Source: Dacryopinax spathularia
Taxonomy: Eukaryota; Basidiomycota; Dacrymycetes; Dacrymycetales; Dacrymycetaceae
DNA length: 64,000 bases
NCBI GenBank assembly: GCA_037974965.1
Contig: JBBPFI010000002.1
Coordinates: 186,001-250,000, forward strand
Reading direction: 5' to 3'
In this document: positions 32,807-45,206 of the stretch, one piece after another
Layout: each line of letters starts with the position of its first letter
Position numbering within the stretch: position 1 is the first letter of the stretch
The notes under the pieces: generated by a model
Told to the model about the DNA's origin: nothing
Seen by the model: only the letters and a program-made list of their open reading frames with translations
Database searches by the model: none
Made by a program: the position numbers and the translations under genes

Positions 32807-35800
32807 TTACGCCGATCACCGAGCCATTGGAGCGTGAATTGACCGGAGTTGTATGATAACCGGAGGACGTGGGAGGCAGAGGTGGAGGATCAGAGCGGGA
32901 ATGCAGTCGGAAACTATCGGAGCCTAGAAAGCAGATAATCGGACGATTTACGAAACGAACGTTTGCAAGGCGGTGAGAGGCGAGCGCAGATGGAAGAGAA
33001 GCTCACAGATGCGGGAAACCTAGATATGCACCCCATTTTGTATTAATCAAATTTTGCAGTTACTGCTTCCAACCTTCTCTGGTCCTTATCGGGTTTCGCC
33101 GAGTAATTTCGCTCCCAAAGTTGTTGCAATGCTGTTACGTATCTGTTCCATTGACAAACAAACTGGTATGTCATGAGACCGGGAGGACTTGAAAGAAGCT
33201 GGAAGGCTTCATGCTGTGTCAATGCCGTGTCCGCGGCTCAGCCGGGGTGGAGAGCCATTGTGAAAGTGAATCGATGAATGGATCGTCTTTATAAGTCGAT
33301 ACGCTTTCACGTTGCCTTGGTGTGGCACACGCCGTGCGCATGCGGCGCGACAAGGCACGGGAGCGCGGTGCGAGGGGAGCAGTGCGGCAGCGAGCAGGAG
33401 AACCCGCGGGTGCCGCACGGCTACCCAGGGTACAGCAACCAACCGTCCTGCCGGCGGGACAGGGGCGGCCGCCTTGGTTATGCGAGGAGTCTGGCGAACC
33501 GTCCGGACACCTTCCTTATATACGTGCCCGGAGCATCAACCGCCCGAGTCCGGGTCTCTGGAGAGCTGTGGCGCATCAGCCCGATCAGCTCCAACGACGC
33601 TTCTTTTCTTGCGAGAAGAACGAAAAAGAAAATCTCCGTTGATGATCCCCATCTATCTCAGGGTCACGGGGCTGTCTCACAGCATGGGCGGCCAAGCGGC
33701 ACGAGCATTGTGGAAAGTGAGGGTGCAAGGAGAAGATAGCGCAGCGTTAGAATGTGGCGAATAAACTGAATGGGCCGCAGACAGTCGGAGTCGGAGTTCC
33801 ATCTTTTTGGTTGATCCATGCTGGGATGCGTGTGCCAGCGTGCGATGGGAGAAAGAGAAGAGGTGGAGGTGCCGGCCGATGGACGAATGAGCCGTTCGGA
33901 GTTTGGCAGGTTTAGGCGGCACCCGCCTGCGGGCCTTCTTTTCCTCCTGTGTCTTCCTGATTGGAAGCCGCATGACTACCGCTGCTGAGTACCAAACCTG
34001 TCAAACTCAGCTCGCGACTGGACTTTCGAACGGGTGTGCTGGCAGTCACCTTGCCGATGATTACGGACCAGAAAGGAGGCTGTAGGACGACGAAAATGTG
34101 AAGTCTGAGGCGATGTTAGTGGTGAAGCAGGGCGATAGACGGGGCCTATCGCGGGCTCGCCGTTCGATAGGAGGTCAGAAGCAGACAATTACGAAGGGCG
34201 GAGCGGACCTCGGTCCGATACCGTCCATCGAGCCCAGAAGGACGGGAGAGGAGTCACGATCGTAACTGCCCCGGTTTACCATTCATGGGCTGGTGAAATT
34301 GACGTCGGTTGTACGAGAAATAGGGGTTTTCTGGTCGACCCGGATCTCAGAGGAAGGCATCGTTGTCAGTTGGAATCGTCACAAACGGGTGTTCCACGTA
34401 GTCCCATTCAAGGCAATTTCCGGCGTCTGGGAAAGGCAGCCCGATGCTCCCGGGTGTTCACGCGCCATCCGCAAGGGGAGGCAATGGGGAGGGGGTGTAT
34501 GACAGAATGTCAGTTCCTTCCGCGATTATCGCAGATAAAATTCCAGTCACAGTCGGGGTTTGACATTGACATTGTACCGAACCAAACCGGCGTTCCTTTG
34601 TGTGCTTGATATGAATATCGCTCGTATTCAATTGAGTGGGTAATTCGCAGCTCGTCATTGATGCTCATCATCCCGATTAGAGTTGCAACAAGAGAAGGGG
34701 AGAAGGGCCGAAGCTGACTTGTATGGGCCGCCCATGCTGCCCTGGGTCGCCTTTGGGCCGCATGAGAGCGCGCGCGTTTTCTGCCGCCTGTCACTATGCG
34801 GAGTGATCAGGTGCCGTGTGTGTGTGCGAATGATGCGGAGGTTAGGCGGACACGGCATCATTGTCTATTGTGCATGGTAGTCGCATTAGGCAATAGCCGT
34901 CCATGAAGTCGGTATACGCTGCCAGTATGGCATTTGGTCGCAGGCGAATACGAATACGGGGGTCATCCCCGTTCGCCGTGCCGCGCCGTGTTACGCACAG
35001 CGGGAACTCTTCGCGCGCGTCGAGCAAAAGTGGGATGATCCCCAATGATACGTCCTATCGATGCGTCGATTATCATAAACCGCCCCGTTGCTACAATATC
35101 TTCCCCCTCGGGCGAATAACGTACCAGATTGTCACGTCGAATCGCTGGCCGAACACGGGCACCTTCGCAAATCCAACGATTTTGTCTGTCGCATCGGACC
35201 CAACCGCCGGAAGACGAAACCCTTGGCCGGATTCGCGTAGTGGGAAAGTACGGAGGTGCCGGAAGAGCCGCACAAGTTCTGATCGTACAGATCGCCGGAT
35301 GATGGATTTGATGATGAGATGGAGGGCGGCCTCGTGGACGGCTGCGACGTGGTGTCATCTGCACCATTTGATGGATATGCAGATGGGGTTCATGCGTTGA
35401 TGGAATTTCGGCCGGCCTCCCAAGCGGCGGTTGTTGTTCCTCTCTGCACCCTGTGGGTTGGGGCCCGCTCAGCCGGTGAGAGATGGGATGGAGGAAGGGA
35501 GGGGCGAGGAGGGGGGGCGTGGTCGAAGAAGGAAAGGAAGATCTGCGACCCATTCCTATGATACCACAACTGCCCTTTGGATTGCTTGGATTGGACAATG
35601 CCAACACGGGTAAGGGGCGGCGGCATATCGTTCGTCAGGTACTTATTCAGAGCCACTCCCTCCCCCGCTTCACCTTCTCCCGCCAAATGCCCCACTCTCC
35701 CTCCCCTTCCCTCCCTTCCCCTTCCCTCTATATCGCTTCATTACTTCCCTTCCTTCTCTTTCAACTGACAAGGGCTATACTTATCCCCATCCCATAGTTC

Positions 35801-35843
35801 CCCCAACACTTCCTGCCTTTCAGCAACCGCCGTACACACCATT
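32807..35843. other. Intergenic region, 3.0 kb
   Basis: No gene recognised. Overlapping mid-size frames occur on both strands (for example 33278-33739 plus, 34963-35607 minus) but lack motifs and consistent splice signals. The last 200 nt are pyrimidine-rich with CTCTATATCGC near 35725, likely the promoter of the methyltransferase gene. Confidence 0.4.
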
Positions 35844-38068
35844 ATGGCCGACTTCTGGTCCGTAGTCGGTAGACCATCCTCGCCGCCTTCGAGGAGCTCA
35901 ACCGTAACGACGACTACGACCCTAGTCAGTACGAGAACTGCTGAGGACGCGAACTCGTATTGTACGCACGGTCGTCCGACTCCTCATCTGTTGTACTGAA
36001 CCCTCAACTAGACGTCCCTCGCGTCCACCCAACTCACCGCTCAGCCTACGCGACCTCAGCACCTCAATCCACCATTGGGAACCCCTCTCAACCGGACACC
36101 CAGAACCGCTTGCATTTCTCCAGCAATCATCCTCAGTTGCCTTACGACAATGATCGTTATCATGACGGCCGTGGGCACCAACTATTGTCCCCTCCAAGGG
36201 TCCAACCTGCGAGCCCCGAGACATCCGTCGCCGCGTACAGGCAGAACATTCCATACCCCGACCCGCACAATCTGCCTGGATCTCACGCAAACTTCCATCC
36301 TACGCTGTTTGGTGACGCCAATCCAGGTCCGCCTGTGAACCGCGATGTCTATGTCTACCCTATCCAACGCCGTCCTCTCGGTTCGTACTTCGAGGAGTAC
36401 CAGCGAGAGCTTGAACATCACCCAATGCCTGGGAGGGCACGGGCACCCAGCCCCGAGGAACGAGCGCCCCCTCCTCGGCAGCCGGAGCAAGCTACTGTTG
36501 CGCCTAGCAGGCAGGCGGAAAACGACAGAGCGGGCAAGGGATCCGCCTCCGAGCCGGCAAACTGGGACGACGAGCAGTGGCAGGACTTTTTCGATTTCAT
36601 CGCAGGGAGGCAGGTGCCCCGCAGACCATGCGTTTACGGCCTGCCGATCGATCCCGAGTGTGTACCCTTCCCTTCTAGCTACATCTTCCGCTCCATGCTG
36701 ATGCTGATCACAGGGAGCACGCTGTGAGTCCGACCATACGTGGTCCCGTACGGAGCATGTGCTGATCGTCACACCCGTGCAGCGGCTCGATATAGGACAC
36801 ACGATGATCATCCAAGCGCTGAAGGAGCTCTTCGTCGGACCCGTTGAGGAGGTCCTGCGCAATGTCCCCGGACAGGTCAAACGCATCCTGGATATCGGAA
36901 CTGGTGCGTCATAGCCCGCAACAGATCTGTACATGCCGATGATGAAGCCCTGTTCTAGGCAATGGTACCTGGGCGAAGGACATGGCCAGACGGTTCGAGC
37001 ACACACTCATCGACGTCATCGACCTCCTTCCCCCCAAGTAGGTCGTCCCCATCAATGCTATAATTTTGATCTTATTCTATCATAACAGGAAAGCCGATCT
37101 ACCTCGCAATATCGAGTGCGCCTCTTCCTGCATGTGATTACCAGTGTTCGACGTGGCTGACACAGCCTGCCTTTTTCTCTCGCAGACCATACAGGGCAGA
37201 CGTGACCCGCGGACTGCGGTTCCCCGAGGGCCGATACGATTTTGTACATGCCAGGAACATTCAGCTGGGCGTAAGTTATTTCCTTTCCCGGCAAGGTCAA
37301 ACATGAATTAACGCCCGTCATCATCTTCAGATTCCTCAGTACCCGGAACTTATCGATGAGTGCGCAAGAGTGCTCAAGAACGGCGGCCTGGTTAATCTCA
37401 TCGAGGGGGTGCGTCCTTCATTCACTTTGATTCTATTCATGTAACTCAGCCGAGCTCATCGCCGTTACCAATGTAGGATTGGGACGTTTTTGACGCCGAT
37501 GGCAACCCGGTGACGCTTTACAAGAACCCCGGCTGGTTCAATTGGATTCAAGCGTGGCGGGGTGCGGTCATGGCGAAGAACATTGATCTGCAAGCGCCGC
37601 AGAAGACCGAACAGTGGCTGAAGGACTCACCTTACTTCACGGAGGTGAGAACCCTTGCTAAATGGATGCCTGTCGGACCGTGGACGAACGGTACGTGGCT
37701 CCATACATCTGAATACGGAGGGGCCACTGCTGACTGAGCCGATAGATTCGTCAATGAACGAGCTCGGTATCCACGTTTGGGAGAACCTCAAGTACCTCAT
37801 CCCCTCTATTCGGCCCCTGCTTACGGAGTACTACTACGGCGACCAGTCCGTGGCCGACAGGATCGTGCAGCATTGCTGGGCGGAGCTTGCAAGCCCGCAC
37901 TCCCACGTGTTCATGCGCTGGCGATTCTTCTCCGCGAAGCGCAACGCAAGGGGCTACAACTCGCCCGCCCCGCGTCCGTTACCGGGCCGGCGCCCGCGTA
38001 AGGGGAAGCCGTCTGACAGGTCTGGGCCAGCCCCTTCGCAAGGTGAAGCGAGCAGGAGCCGCGCCTAG
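35844..38068 (+). CDS. LaeA-like SAM-dependent methyltransferase
   Basis: Ten exons: 35844-35961, 36012-36657, 36714-36723, 36783-36903, 36959-37037, 37089-37115, 37186-37270, 37331-37408, 37477-37690, 37746-38068; 566 residues. The first 220 residues are Pro/Ser/Thr-rich and disordered (MADFWSVVGRPSSPPSRSS). The class I methyltransferase domain starts near residue 250: RLDIGHTMIIQALKELFVGP, SAM-binding motif I ILDIGTGNGTWA (about 293-304), IDVIDLLPPK, RADVTRGLRFPEGRYDFVHA, RVLKNGGLVNLIEGDWDVFD and KWMPVGPWTN. Fungal relatives are generally orphan methyltransferases resembling the secondary-metabolism regulator LaeA; substrate unknown. Exon 3 is only 10 nt and is required to keep the frame into RLDIGH. 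The basic C-terminus (RRPRKGKPSDRSG) could be a nuclear signal. Confidence 0.85.
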
Positions 38069-39782
38069 GCGGGCGAGCGAAATTGCAGACTTGCTTCGTC
38101 CTTCCAAGATACCCGCAAATAATGAATGTATGTAACGCAATCTAGACATCGGAAAGGAGGGGAAATATGTGGGTACGCAGAAAGGGGCTGGCCTCAGCGT
38201 GGCTTCGGTGCATGTACAAATGTAATCTCATTTAGCGGATATGGAACTCGTTGCAATATTTTCTGTGGCTTCACGTATCACCGCCGGTCCTCGGACCCGC
38301 CGCGTAAGCTGGAAAGCTTCTGTCGCCTGTCTCGGAATGTTTCGACCTTACTCGGAGCCGTAAAGGGATTTGAGTCCTGACTAGTGAAGATCACACTGTG
38401 ATACTTAGCCGCTCACAACGGATCTTGGGCCGAGCTCTTGGCTTCTCATCGTCGATTATGAGACATAAGAGGCGTGCGGTGTTTCACGACAATCAGCGGT
38501 AGTCCTTTTCCACGATATTGGTTAGACCATCGAAGCTAACGCTTCCTGTTTGTGGGCGAGTGCAATCCAGCACATACACATTGTCCTCACAGACTTGCCT
38601 CCCGGCTTCGTCTTGGCATCGGTAGACGTGGGACGCTTGGTTAGAACTTAGCTCAGACCGGGGATGAAGGTCACAGACCTTGATGTAAGGATTACTAAGG
38701 TTGGAGGCGAGAACCTCGGCCGACCGTGGTCTCTAGAAGGCCGACAGGGGGAAGAGCTCGTAAACAGTACTGGGATCAATGATGTGACAGCGAATACGTC
38801 AATCCCGACCAGCCGAAGGAGAGCTAGCGATTTTCGTTCGTGCTTTGCACGAGGGGCTTCGGGGTGCATCACTGGCAAAGCGCTTCGTTACAAACTAATC
38901 GTCCACAGTCGTCCTAGATACTGGCCGTTGCGCTCCACCAAAACAGCAGGCTCCGTGCTGGACATCAAAAGTACCTCTTTCCTGAGGAAATCAGGTGTAA
39001 TTCATAGTCTACTAGCCGGGTATAGAAGGTGGGTGGGCGCATCCGCTGCAATAATTCGCCGTATGCGTGCTGGAATGCTTCATCAGAGCGTAAGGGATGG
39101 GGCGCTGATGTGGACGCATCATCATTCGGGCGGATTTCATGGGAAAACCGGAGCTGTCACCTTCCTTCTCTCGCAATCTCAGGTGTCGAAGGGTGATGTG
39201 AAAGGAATGTCGAACCCAGTGCAGTCTTGGTACACGCGAAACGGTGGAGCGGGCTTGATACCCCTGAGGTTTCGGGGGATTGCCGGCGTGACTTCAAGTT
39301 CCCACAGTGACTGCAAGACGTAAGAGCCCACGCAGGGAATTTGTATGTCGTTTACTCATCCGATAGGTTGGAACCGGCCGGACATGTGCAATGGAACAGC
39401 CGACGGCATAATACACCCCGCAAATGGGAAAGAGAGGCCGATTGAGAGATTGAGAGTGTGCGACGTGTCTTTCGGTGCGGGCGGAAGACACGTGCAACTT
39501 CTCCCCATCGAGCACTCAAGATGCGTCCAGAGACCGTCATACCATTAGCACATTCATCACCAATCCCGAGAGTCATGATAGTAGTACACCCAGTCCTCTG
39601 CGACCACGTCCAGCTGATGTCGCATCCTATCCCATCCTTAGCTCTTTCGGAGACATGGTACGTTCACAGGAGCCGGAAGGACTTGGGTTCGTCTAACCTT
39701 GTCGTTTGATTTCTTCATAACCAGGCGGCGGACCAGGCGGCTATTGGACATTGAGCATGAGGCATAAATGACAAGGGAGCGG
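38069..39782. other. Intergenic region, 1.7 kb
   Basis: One fairly long plus-strand frame (38664-39323, 219 codons, starting MKVTDLDVRITKVGGENLG) is present. It shows no domain and no convincing splice or promoter context, so it is not called. The rest holds nothing recognisable. Confidence 0.35.
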
Positions 39783-40276
39783 TCATACCGGAGCATATAT
39801 GCGTTGTTCTGATTGCACGGCGGGTTCAGGCAACTCTGCTTGCTGCGCTTGAACGGGATACTGCTCCTTTGGGGGAATGACGGTCATTCCCTCGGGAGTT
39901 TCGACATCCGCTGTCCTCACCCCACGTCCGCCGCGAAGCCGTCTACCCATCCCGCCGAACGATGCCAAAGTGAGACATCCGCAACAACAGCAGCCGAGTA
40001 CGATCAGGATAGCGAGCACTACGGCTGCGGCGATACCGATACCGACCCAGTCGCCGGTCGATAAGCGCCGAACGCCGCTAGTCGAAGAGCTGTGCACGTT
40101 CACGTCAGGTAGATATATCTAGCGAGTCTCATCGTTTTTACTGACTGCGGTCTGGCTGTCGCGTAGGTATACACGGTCGAGGTTAGAGCGCGAACCGCCG
40201 TCGAAGTCGGCCGACGTGACGAGGTAGTAGTGGTATGACGAGTGGAGGTACGAGACGTAGTTGCTTCACCAGCCAT
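39783..40276 (-). CDS. Single-pass membrane protein with Ser/Thr-rich N-terminus
   Basis: Two exons: 40276-40146 and 40089-39783; intron 56 nt with CCTGACG branch site and CACAG acceptor; 145 residues. The N-terminus is Ser/Thr/Arg-rich (MAGEATTSRTSTRHTTTTSS) and lacks a signal peptide. One membrane helix, VGIGIAAAVVLAILIVLG (about residues 59-76), is followed by CCCCGC, probably palmitoylated, and a cytosolic tail with Arg-rich and Pro-rich parts. The layout resembles fungal stress-sensor or mid2-like proteins in miniature, but no homology can be shown. A signal-anchor topology with the Ser/Thr region outside is inferred. Confidence 0.6.
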
Positions 40277-41046
40277 CTTTCCGAGATCTCGAGATGATCG
40301 ACAGAGAAAACGGTGCTACTCGCCAACGCCCCCTTATATCCCCGCCCAGCGCAGTTTGTGCGGCCCTAGAAGGCCGTGCCCGGAAATGGAAGGGCTCAAG
40401 CGAAGCGCAAATCCGCGCGGAAGGGTCCGTGCGCTAACTGTCTGCACCGCACGTGAGTCATCTAGCTACCTCTTTGTTCTCGCCACATTTGCCCTTTGGT
40501 CGATAGTGGCGACTGCTATCCATTTAGTCGTCCAGCAGTTACTCCCACGCCAACAGAGCATAGCAACTCAGCGATGATGTATGGCGAGTGCAATGCGTCG
40601 ACCCCTCCTCTGACACGTGTGCTCCATCGTCTCGGCTTTACTGCTTCCTTACTTCGAAGTCAGAGCAAGATTGCGCATGACGACTATGCTCCCCACGGAC
40701 CTGATGCTGAGGATTGGACAGGTCAAAACAAGGCACGCGGTCAGTGCTGTTGACCCCGAAACCGATCAATCACACTTTCCCGCAACGTCGGTCGGAACAT
40801 CACTCTGAGTAGCTGCTCCAAAGACGCATCCTCCCACAGACAGACGGGGGCCAGATCACCGATGCGAATATGAAAAGGATACCACGGCCATCTTCAAGTG
40901 AATCACGAGATATTGCTGGAATGCTACTGATACAGAATGCTGATCATGAAATCTCGATGTAATGTCCGTCTGCGAACACGCATCAGCCCTGTCAAACGGG
41001 ATACAAGAGATATCCTCACAATCGATGTGATCCTCACCTGGTCCGC
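40277..41046. other. Intergenic region, 0.8 kb
   Basis: Includes the promoter of the minus-strand membrane protein. A plus-strand stretch near 40400-40460 reads KRKSARKGPCANC, faintly like the start of a zinc-cluster motif, but the further cysteines are missing. No gene called. Confidence 0.4.
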
Positions 41047-41430
41047 CTACTTATCCTCTGCTGTCTCAGTCGAATCTGTGTCTGGTGGGAATGCCTTTGC
41101 TCGTTCCTGGTGTGCCTTTGTGGTCGTTGGCGACTGCATCTCGAATGATTGACCGCTCATTGCTCCCTGTCTCGCAGCTCGAACCGCCCTCCTATCCGCA
41201 TCCGCCTCCGTATCTGGAAGTCGACGTCGTCCTCTTGTCGAGCCGAAGCAAATCAGGTTGTACGCGCACCAAACGAGCGTTGCGAGGATCGATAACGAAA
41301 ACAGGGATGCTAAATTTAGGTTGCTGTCAGTCCCTGGGCTGTGACGTGTGAACCTCGCCAGGACAGCAAGTAATTACCAAAAATGACCCCAACGTATATA
41401 CCGCCCTCCCAGCCCATGTCCCTTCACCGC
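41047..41430 (-). CDS. 3' exon(s) of an unresolved membrane protein gene
   Basis: The minus strand holds a convincing C-terminal exon (about 41323-41047): the hydrophobic segment SLFSLSILATLVWCAYNLIC, a basic GSTRGRRRLPDTEADADRR and an acidic/Thr-rich tail ending TDSTETAEDK. Just upstream, after a possible short intron, EGGIYVGVIF could belong to the preceding membrane helix. The 5' exons were not found between 41430 and 42600. Function unknown; probably an integral membrane protein with a cytosolic tail. The exact left splice site is uncertain. Confidence 0.35.
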
Positions 41431-42651
41431 ACCAGCGAATGAGAGGGTGAATAGGCCAGCGCGATGGTTTGCAAGAGGTCAATGGGACGCCAGAGGCCCG
41501 CCAGCATCGCTTTCTACTCGTCGCCCAACGGGCCATCATATATAACATTATTGCTCGCGTCGCTTTCACTTCTTACATCACGCCCAATGATCTTGAGAAC
41601 AGCGGATCGAAGTCGCCATGCGGACGGGAAGCAGCGGGCGAAGGATGCCGAAAAGAAGCGTGTCGTGGTCTTAAGCGTTCTCGCCTACGAACAATGTAAA
41701 AAGCGGCGCGGCACGAAAGGGATCCGGATGTCGGCGCTTCGTCCCGAACTAGGAACTTGAACCGCACGATATTGAGCGGGTTAGTGGCGTTCAGTACTGC
41801 ATACTCTAACTATGATCAGGGTCGTCAAAGAACGGTGGGATTGGGCCGGTCGTCCAACGGGCCTATTTTGGATTATGACTACAGTCGAGCACAGTCTTGG
41901 GATGGAACAGGTCAGCGACCATGGTCCATTTTGCGCCCTGGATTCAATCCAGCTTATGTCACCAACCTCGTAAGCCCGATGGAGCGAAAAGAAGACGGCT
42001 AAAGGCAACGAGTACGTACATTACTGGTATTCCTGGCACGCGAACGTACATGACTTTCGTGCTTCTCTTCTTCGGGCCTGCGAGATGTTCGGATAAACCA
42101 TTTAGCTCAGATGCTGCTGGACCAAAGTGCAGCAAATAGTCGCATATAGTAACTTGTCTCGAGCATGATCAGGATTCTGACTGAGCCGGATGCCCGGCGA
42201 TATCCATTCGTTAATGCCGCGAAAGCGATGTATACTTTGATTGGGTTTGTTCCCAGGGGCTGAGCATGGGGGTGTCTCGAAGTCATAAGCTTATGACACA
42301 GGTAGCGCCCCGCTGGCCAACTTCCTGATGGCGCCTGTGTATAAGGAAGGGCTAGCCCCGAAAATCGAGCTTGGCAAGCTGGATGAAGCACGATCGATAC
42401 TCAATACCTTAGGCTCAGCCTTCAGTTCTTCGGACTGTAGGCCACGGACAAGAAGCAAGCAGCCTCTAGCTGACGTCATACGTATGGGCATCGAACCATG
42501 GTACGAGCCTCAGTTTCCAGCCAACATTCTGACCAATTTGCGTGCACGAGGTATTCGAAAGCGACTTCCTGAAATTCATCATTTCATCACAAATCATCAA
42601 CATACATAAAAAGTCCCTTCGTAATACCCTCCTCTAAGGCATCCACCCTGG
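41431..42651. other. Region with no resolved gene, 1.2 kb
   Basis: May contain 5' exons of the membrane-protein gene ending at 41047 and the 3' region of sedolisin 2. Nothing could be supported in detail. Confidence 0.35.
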
Positions 42652-44578
42652 TCACAGCAATTCGAGGATCTTGCCAAAGTTCGGCGAGCCCCACCCAGTC
42701 ACCGGGTCCCAACCAGTAGTAGCGTTAAACCCATTCGTGAAGCATCCCGGGTTGTTCCCGATCGTGATATCGTTGAACGCATAGTGTCCTACCGCATCTG
42801 TCCAACATGTCAGCTGCCTTTCCCACGCGAGACTAGAGAGAGAGAGAGAGGAAGAGGAAGAGAGGAAGGCGACGTACAGAGCCAAGGATTCAGGAACCCA
42901 AGAGCGGGCTTTCCGTGCGTGATCAGGTAGTCATTCACCAACGAAATGATTCCCGTGAACGTCGGGCAGCTCGCGCTCGTCCCTGCTTCCAGCACCCACT
43001 CGCCCCCGACGTTAAGGGAGAAGTTGTTGCTCTGCGCGGCGACGTCCGGATAAGCGCGGCCGAACGGGTTGAACAGCCCTTTATACTCCTCGAGGTAGGA
43101 CGGGTGCCAGGCGAGGTAGCTGTCGACTGCTGCTGCTTGATAGCCGGGCTGGGAGAAATAGCGGCTGAACCCGCCACCGGAGAAGGGTACGGCCCATTCG
43201 GGGCCTTCGTGGTATGTCCCTCCCACCGCTGTCACGTACGGGCATGAAGCGGGGAAACCGGCCAGGAAGGTGGAGGTATTCTTCCCGTCGTTGGTGTAGC
43301 ACGTCGTAGGGCCGTAGGCTTGATCATTTGGCCCCAGACCGTCCCCGACACCGCCGTCACCAGAGGAGAACATCACACTCACTCCTCTCGCGCCGAGCTG
43401 GGCGAACTCGTTGCATACCCGCACGGCGTAGCTGTACGGCACCGTCTGCTCGTCGTCCCCATACGAAGTTGAAAGCTGGCGAGGCAGGTCCGCATCCGAT
43501 TTCGCCAGGATGTAAGCCAAGAACTCAGCATACGGCTCGTTCGTATCTGTCGGCGTGTTCAGATCGGGGTTGAACGGCGGGCTGCCTCCAGTCGAGTAGT
43601 AGATATTCGGGATCGGGTACGAAAGGCCGCCAGCATATTGAACGTCCAGATTGGCCTCGCCGCCAGCTTCGCTCTCGTTCTGCGAGTTCAGCCCGCCGTT
43701 GATCAGCTCGACGCTGAACATGTACCCTTGGGCGGCGGCCTCGGGCAGGTAGACTTGGTAGAACCAGTTGGTGTCGTTTATGTTCGCGTACTCTTCCAAG
43801 TAGCCAGCAATACCGAGTTTGTTCCCGCTCGTTGCGCTCGCCGTATAGTTCCCAACGTTATAGATCTCCTTAAGGCAGGCAGGGGTGATCGTGTGGTTGC
43901 AGCTTGCCGGGATGGGAGGGGCGGCGGCGGCTGGGACACTCGCGCTGATCGCTTGGCCGTGAAGGGTGTTCCGCTTGGGCTGCAGACGGGCGAAGGTCGT
44001 ACTGGGCTGGACGACGTCGACGTGCTCGTGCAGGTGGGAGGGAAGGGAGTACTGAAGCGTGCGGACGAGGTAGTCGCCTGAGGCGGCGTGGCGGAACACG
44101 TGGTACTCGGTGTCGAGCAGTTCTTCAGCGAGCGAGACGGGGAGGGTGATCGTCACCCAGTCATTGGCAGGAGAACGGGAGAGGGCACTGAGGGGTATTC
44201 CGTGTTCCTCGAGCCATTCATCGACGAGGGTGAGCGAGTCCTGGCGCATATATTCAGCGTGTTGCCTCGGGAAAGCAGTAAGACGGGAAGGCGCACCTCG
44301 CGTGGCCTGATGAACTCGTGGACATCCTCCTGGCTCAGGTGCATGCCATATCTCTCACTCCCAGGGGTGCTGACCTCCCACAACGCTTTCTCGAGCTCAT
44401 CGAACCTCGGCTGAGTGAGACCAATCTTCAGCTTGAGCTGGTGGGACGGTGGGGCGCGGGTGAGCTGCTCCCATCCCGGTGGAGGGGCAACGAGGGACTC
44501 CTTGAGAGCGTACCCCGTGCGAGGGAGGGGAGAGGCGAGCACAGTCGCTGCCAGCGAGAGGAAGGCGAGGAGCTGCAT
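42652..44578 (-). CDS. Sedolisin (S53 family) peptidase 2, tripeptidyl-peptidase-like
   Basis: Three exons: 44578-44297, 44240-42878, 42797-42652; introns 56 and 80 nt; 596 residues. Signal peptide MQLLAFLSLAATVLASPLP, a pro-domain (HQLKLKIGLTQPRFDELEKA, YGMHLSQEDVHEFIRP), then the catalytic domain. Catalytic features: GGEANLDVQYAGG (Glu and Asp), [12 protein letters not shown] (oxyanion Asp), EAGTSASCPTFTG (nucleophile Ser), and the Ca-site region TTGWDPVTGWGSPNFGKI at the C-terminus. It is a secreted acid peptidase cutting tripeptides from proteins. The second intron contains an AG dinucleotide repeat. It is a paralogue of the gene at 25271 but has far fewer introns. Confidence 0.93.
42835..42850 (+). 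repeat. AG dinucleotide repeat inside an intron
   Basis: Eight AG units followed by a purine-rich tract, within the second intron of sedolisin 2. Confidence 0.85.
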
Positions 44579-44638
44579 TGCGTGCCGACGAGGGGGAAGC
44601 CGACAGAGACGAGCTGACCAGGGTGGGCCAGAGGGCAG

Positions 44639-44646
44639 CTATATAC
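44639..44646 (-). promoter_or_regulatory. TATA box of sedolisin 2
   Basis: The minus strand reads GTATATAG about 60-70 nt before the ATG at 44578. Confidence 0.45.
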
Positions 44647-44775
44647 CCGTTCTGGGTGCAATATTAACCACTCGACCGACGGAGAAGTGGACAGAGCATA
44701 CGACAAGGCACACATTCCCAGCTCACATCACCCCACTTTGTGTAGATAGACGCTCTCGATGGTTCTCCCCGACCT

Positions 44776-45206
44776 ATGGACCGTTATCGCCCGCACTCAT
44801 CTCCTGCCCTTTCCCACCGCCGCGCCGATGCACCGCGTCGTCATCATCGCGAACCGTGTCGTTCGTCGCCATCCTTCGACGCATCTCACGGAGGAACGGA
44901 TATCAGAACCGGAGAGTCTGGAATTCCACAGCCGATATTTTGGGATGATAGCGAAGCGTTAGCGTCGTGCGAGCGCATACAGCTGCGTTTTTCCGGGCAC
45001 GAGGTGCGCATGGACGAGAAGCATCAACAAGGCTACCCACCACGCGTCACATTATGGGACTGGAATGTTTACCACGTGAAGGTGCGTCATCAATGTATTC
45101 ATTCAGTAAACTGAGTAAAGGAGTGTGGCAGCTCGCGGGAGTCGCCATCTCTTTGACATCGCCACATCAGGTGGTCCGTTCTTATCAGAAAGAACTATTG
45201 GTGTAA
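44776..45206 (+). CDS. Putative small protein, 113 residues
   Basis: Two-exon model: 44776-45081 and 45171-45206, intron 45082-45170 with GTGCGT donor and ATCAG acceptor; no strong branch site. The protein starts MDRYRPHSSPALSHRRADA, is Arg/His/Ser-rich and ends with VTLWDWNVYHVKVVRSYQKE. No domain recognised and no signal peptide. It diverges from sedolisin 2 with about 200 nt between the starts. It may be a real lineage-specific gene or chance coding. Confidence 0.38.

Noticed and set aside
37116-37185. FDVAD-like reading as an extra methyltransferase exon
   Set aside because: Phase does not fit on either side; the GGCTGAC there is better explained as the branch site of a 70-nt intron.
38664-39323. 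219-codon plus-strand frame
   Set aside because: Long for chance, but no domain, no neighbouring splice structure and no promoter signal; left as intergenic.
40400-40470. Possible Zn2Cys6 zinc-cluster start (KRKSARKGPCANC)
   Set aside because: Only two of six cysteines are found and no downstream exon completes the motif.
42915-44081. Plus-strand frames opposite sedolisin 2
   Set aside because: Shadows of the peptidase, whose motifs and signal peptide are clear on the minus strand.
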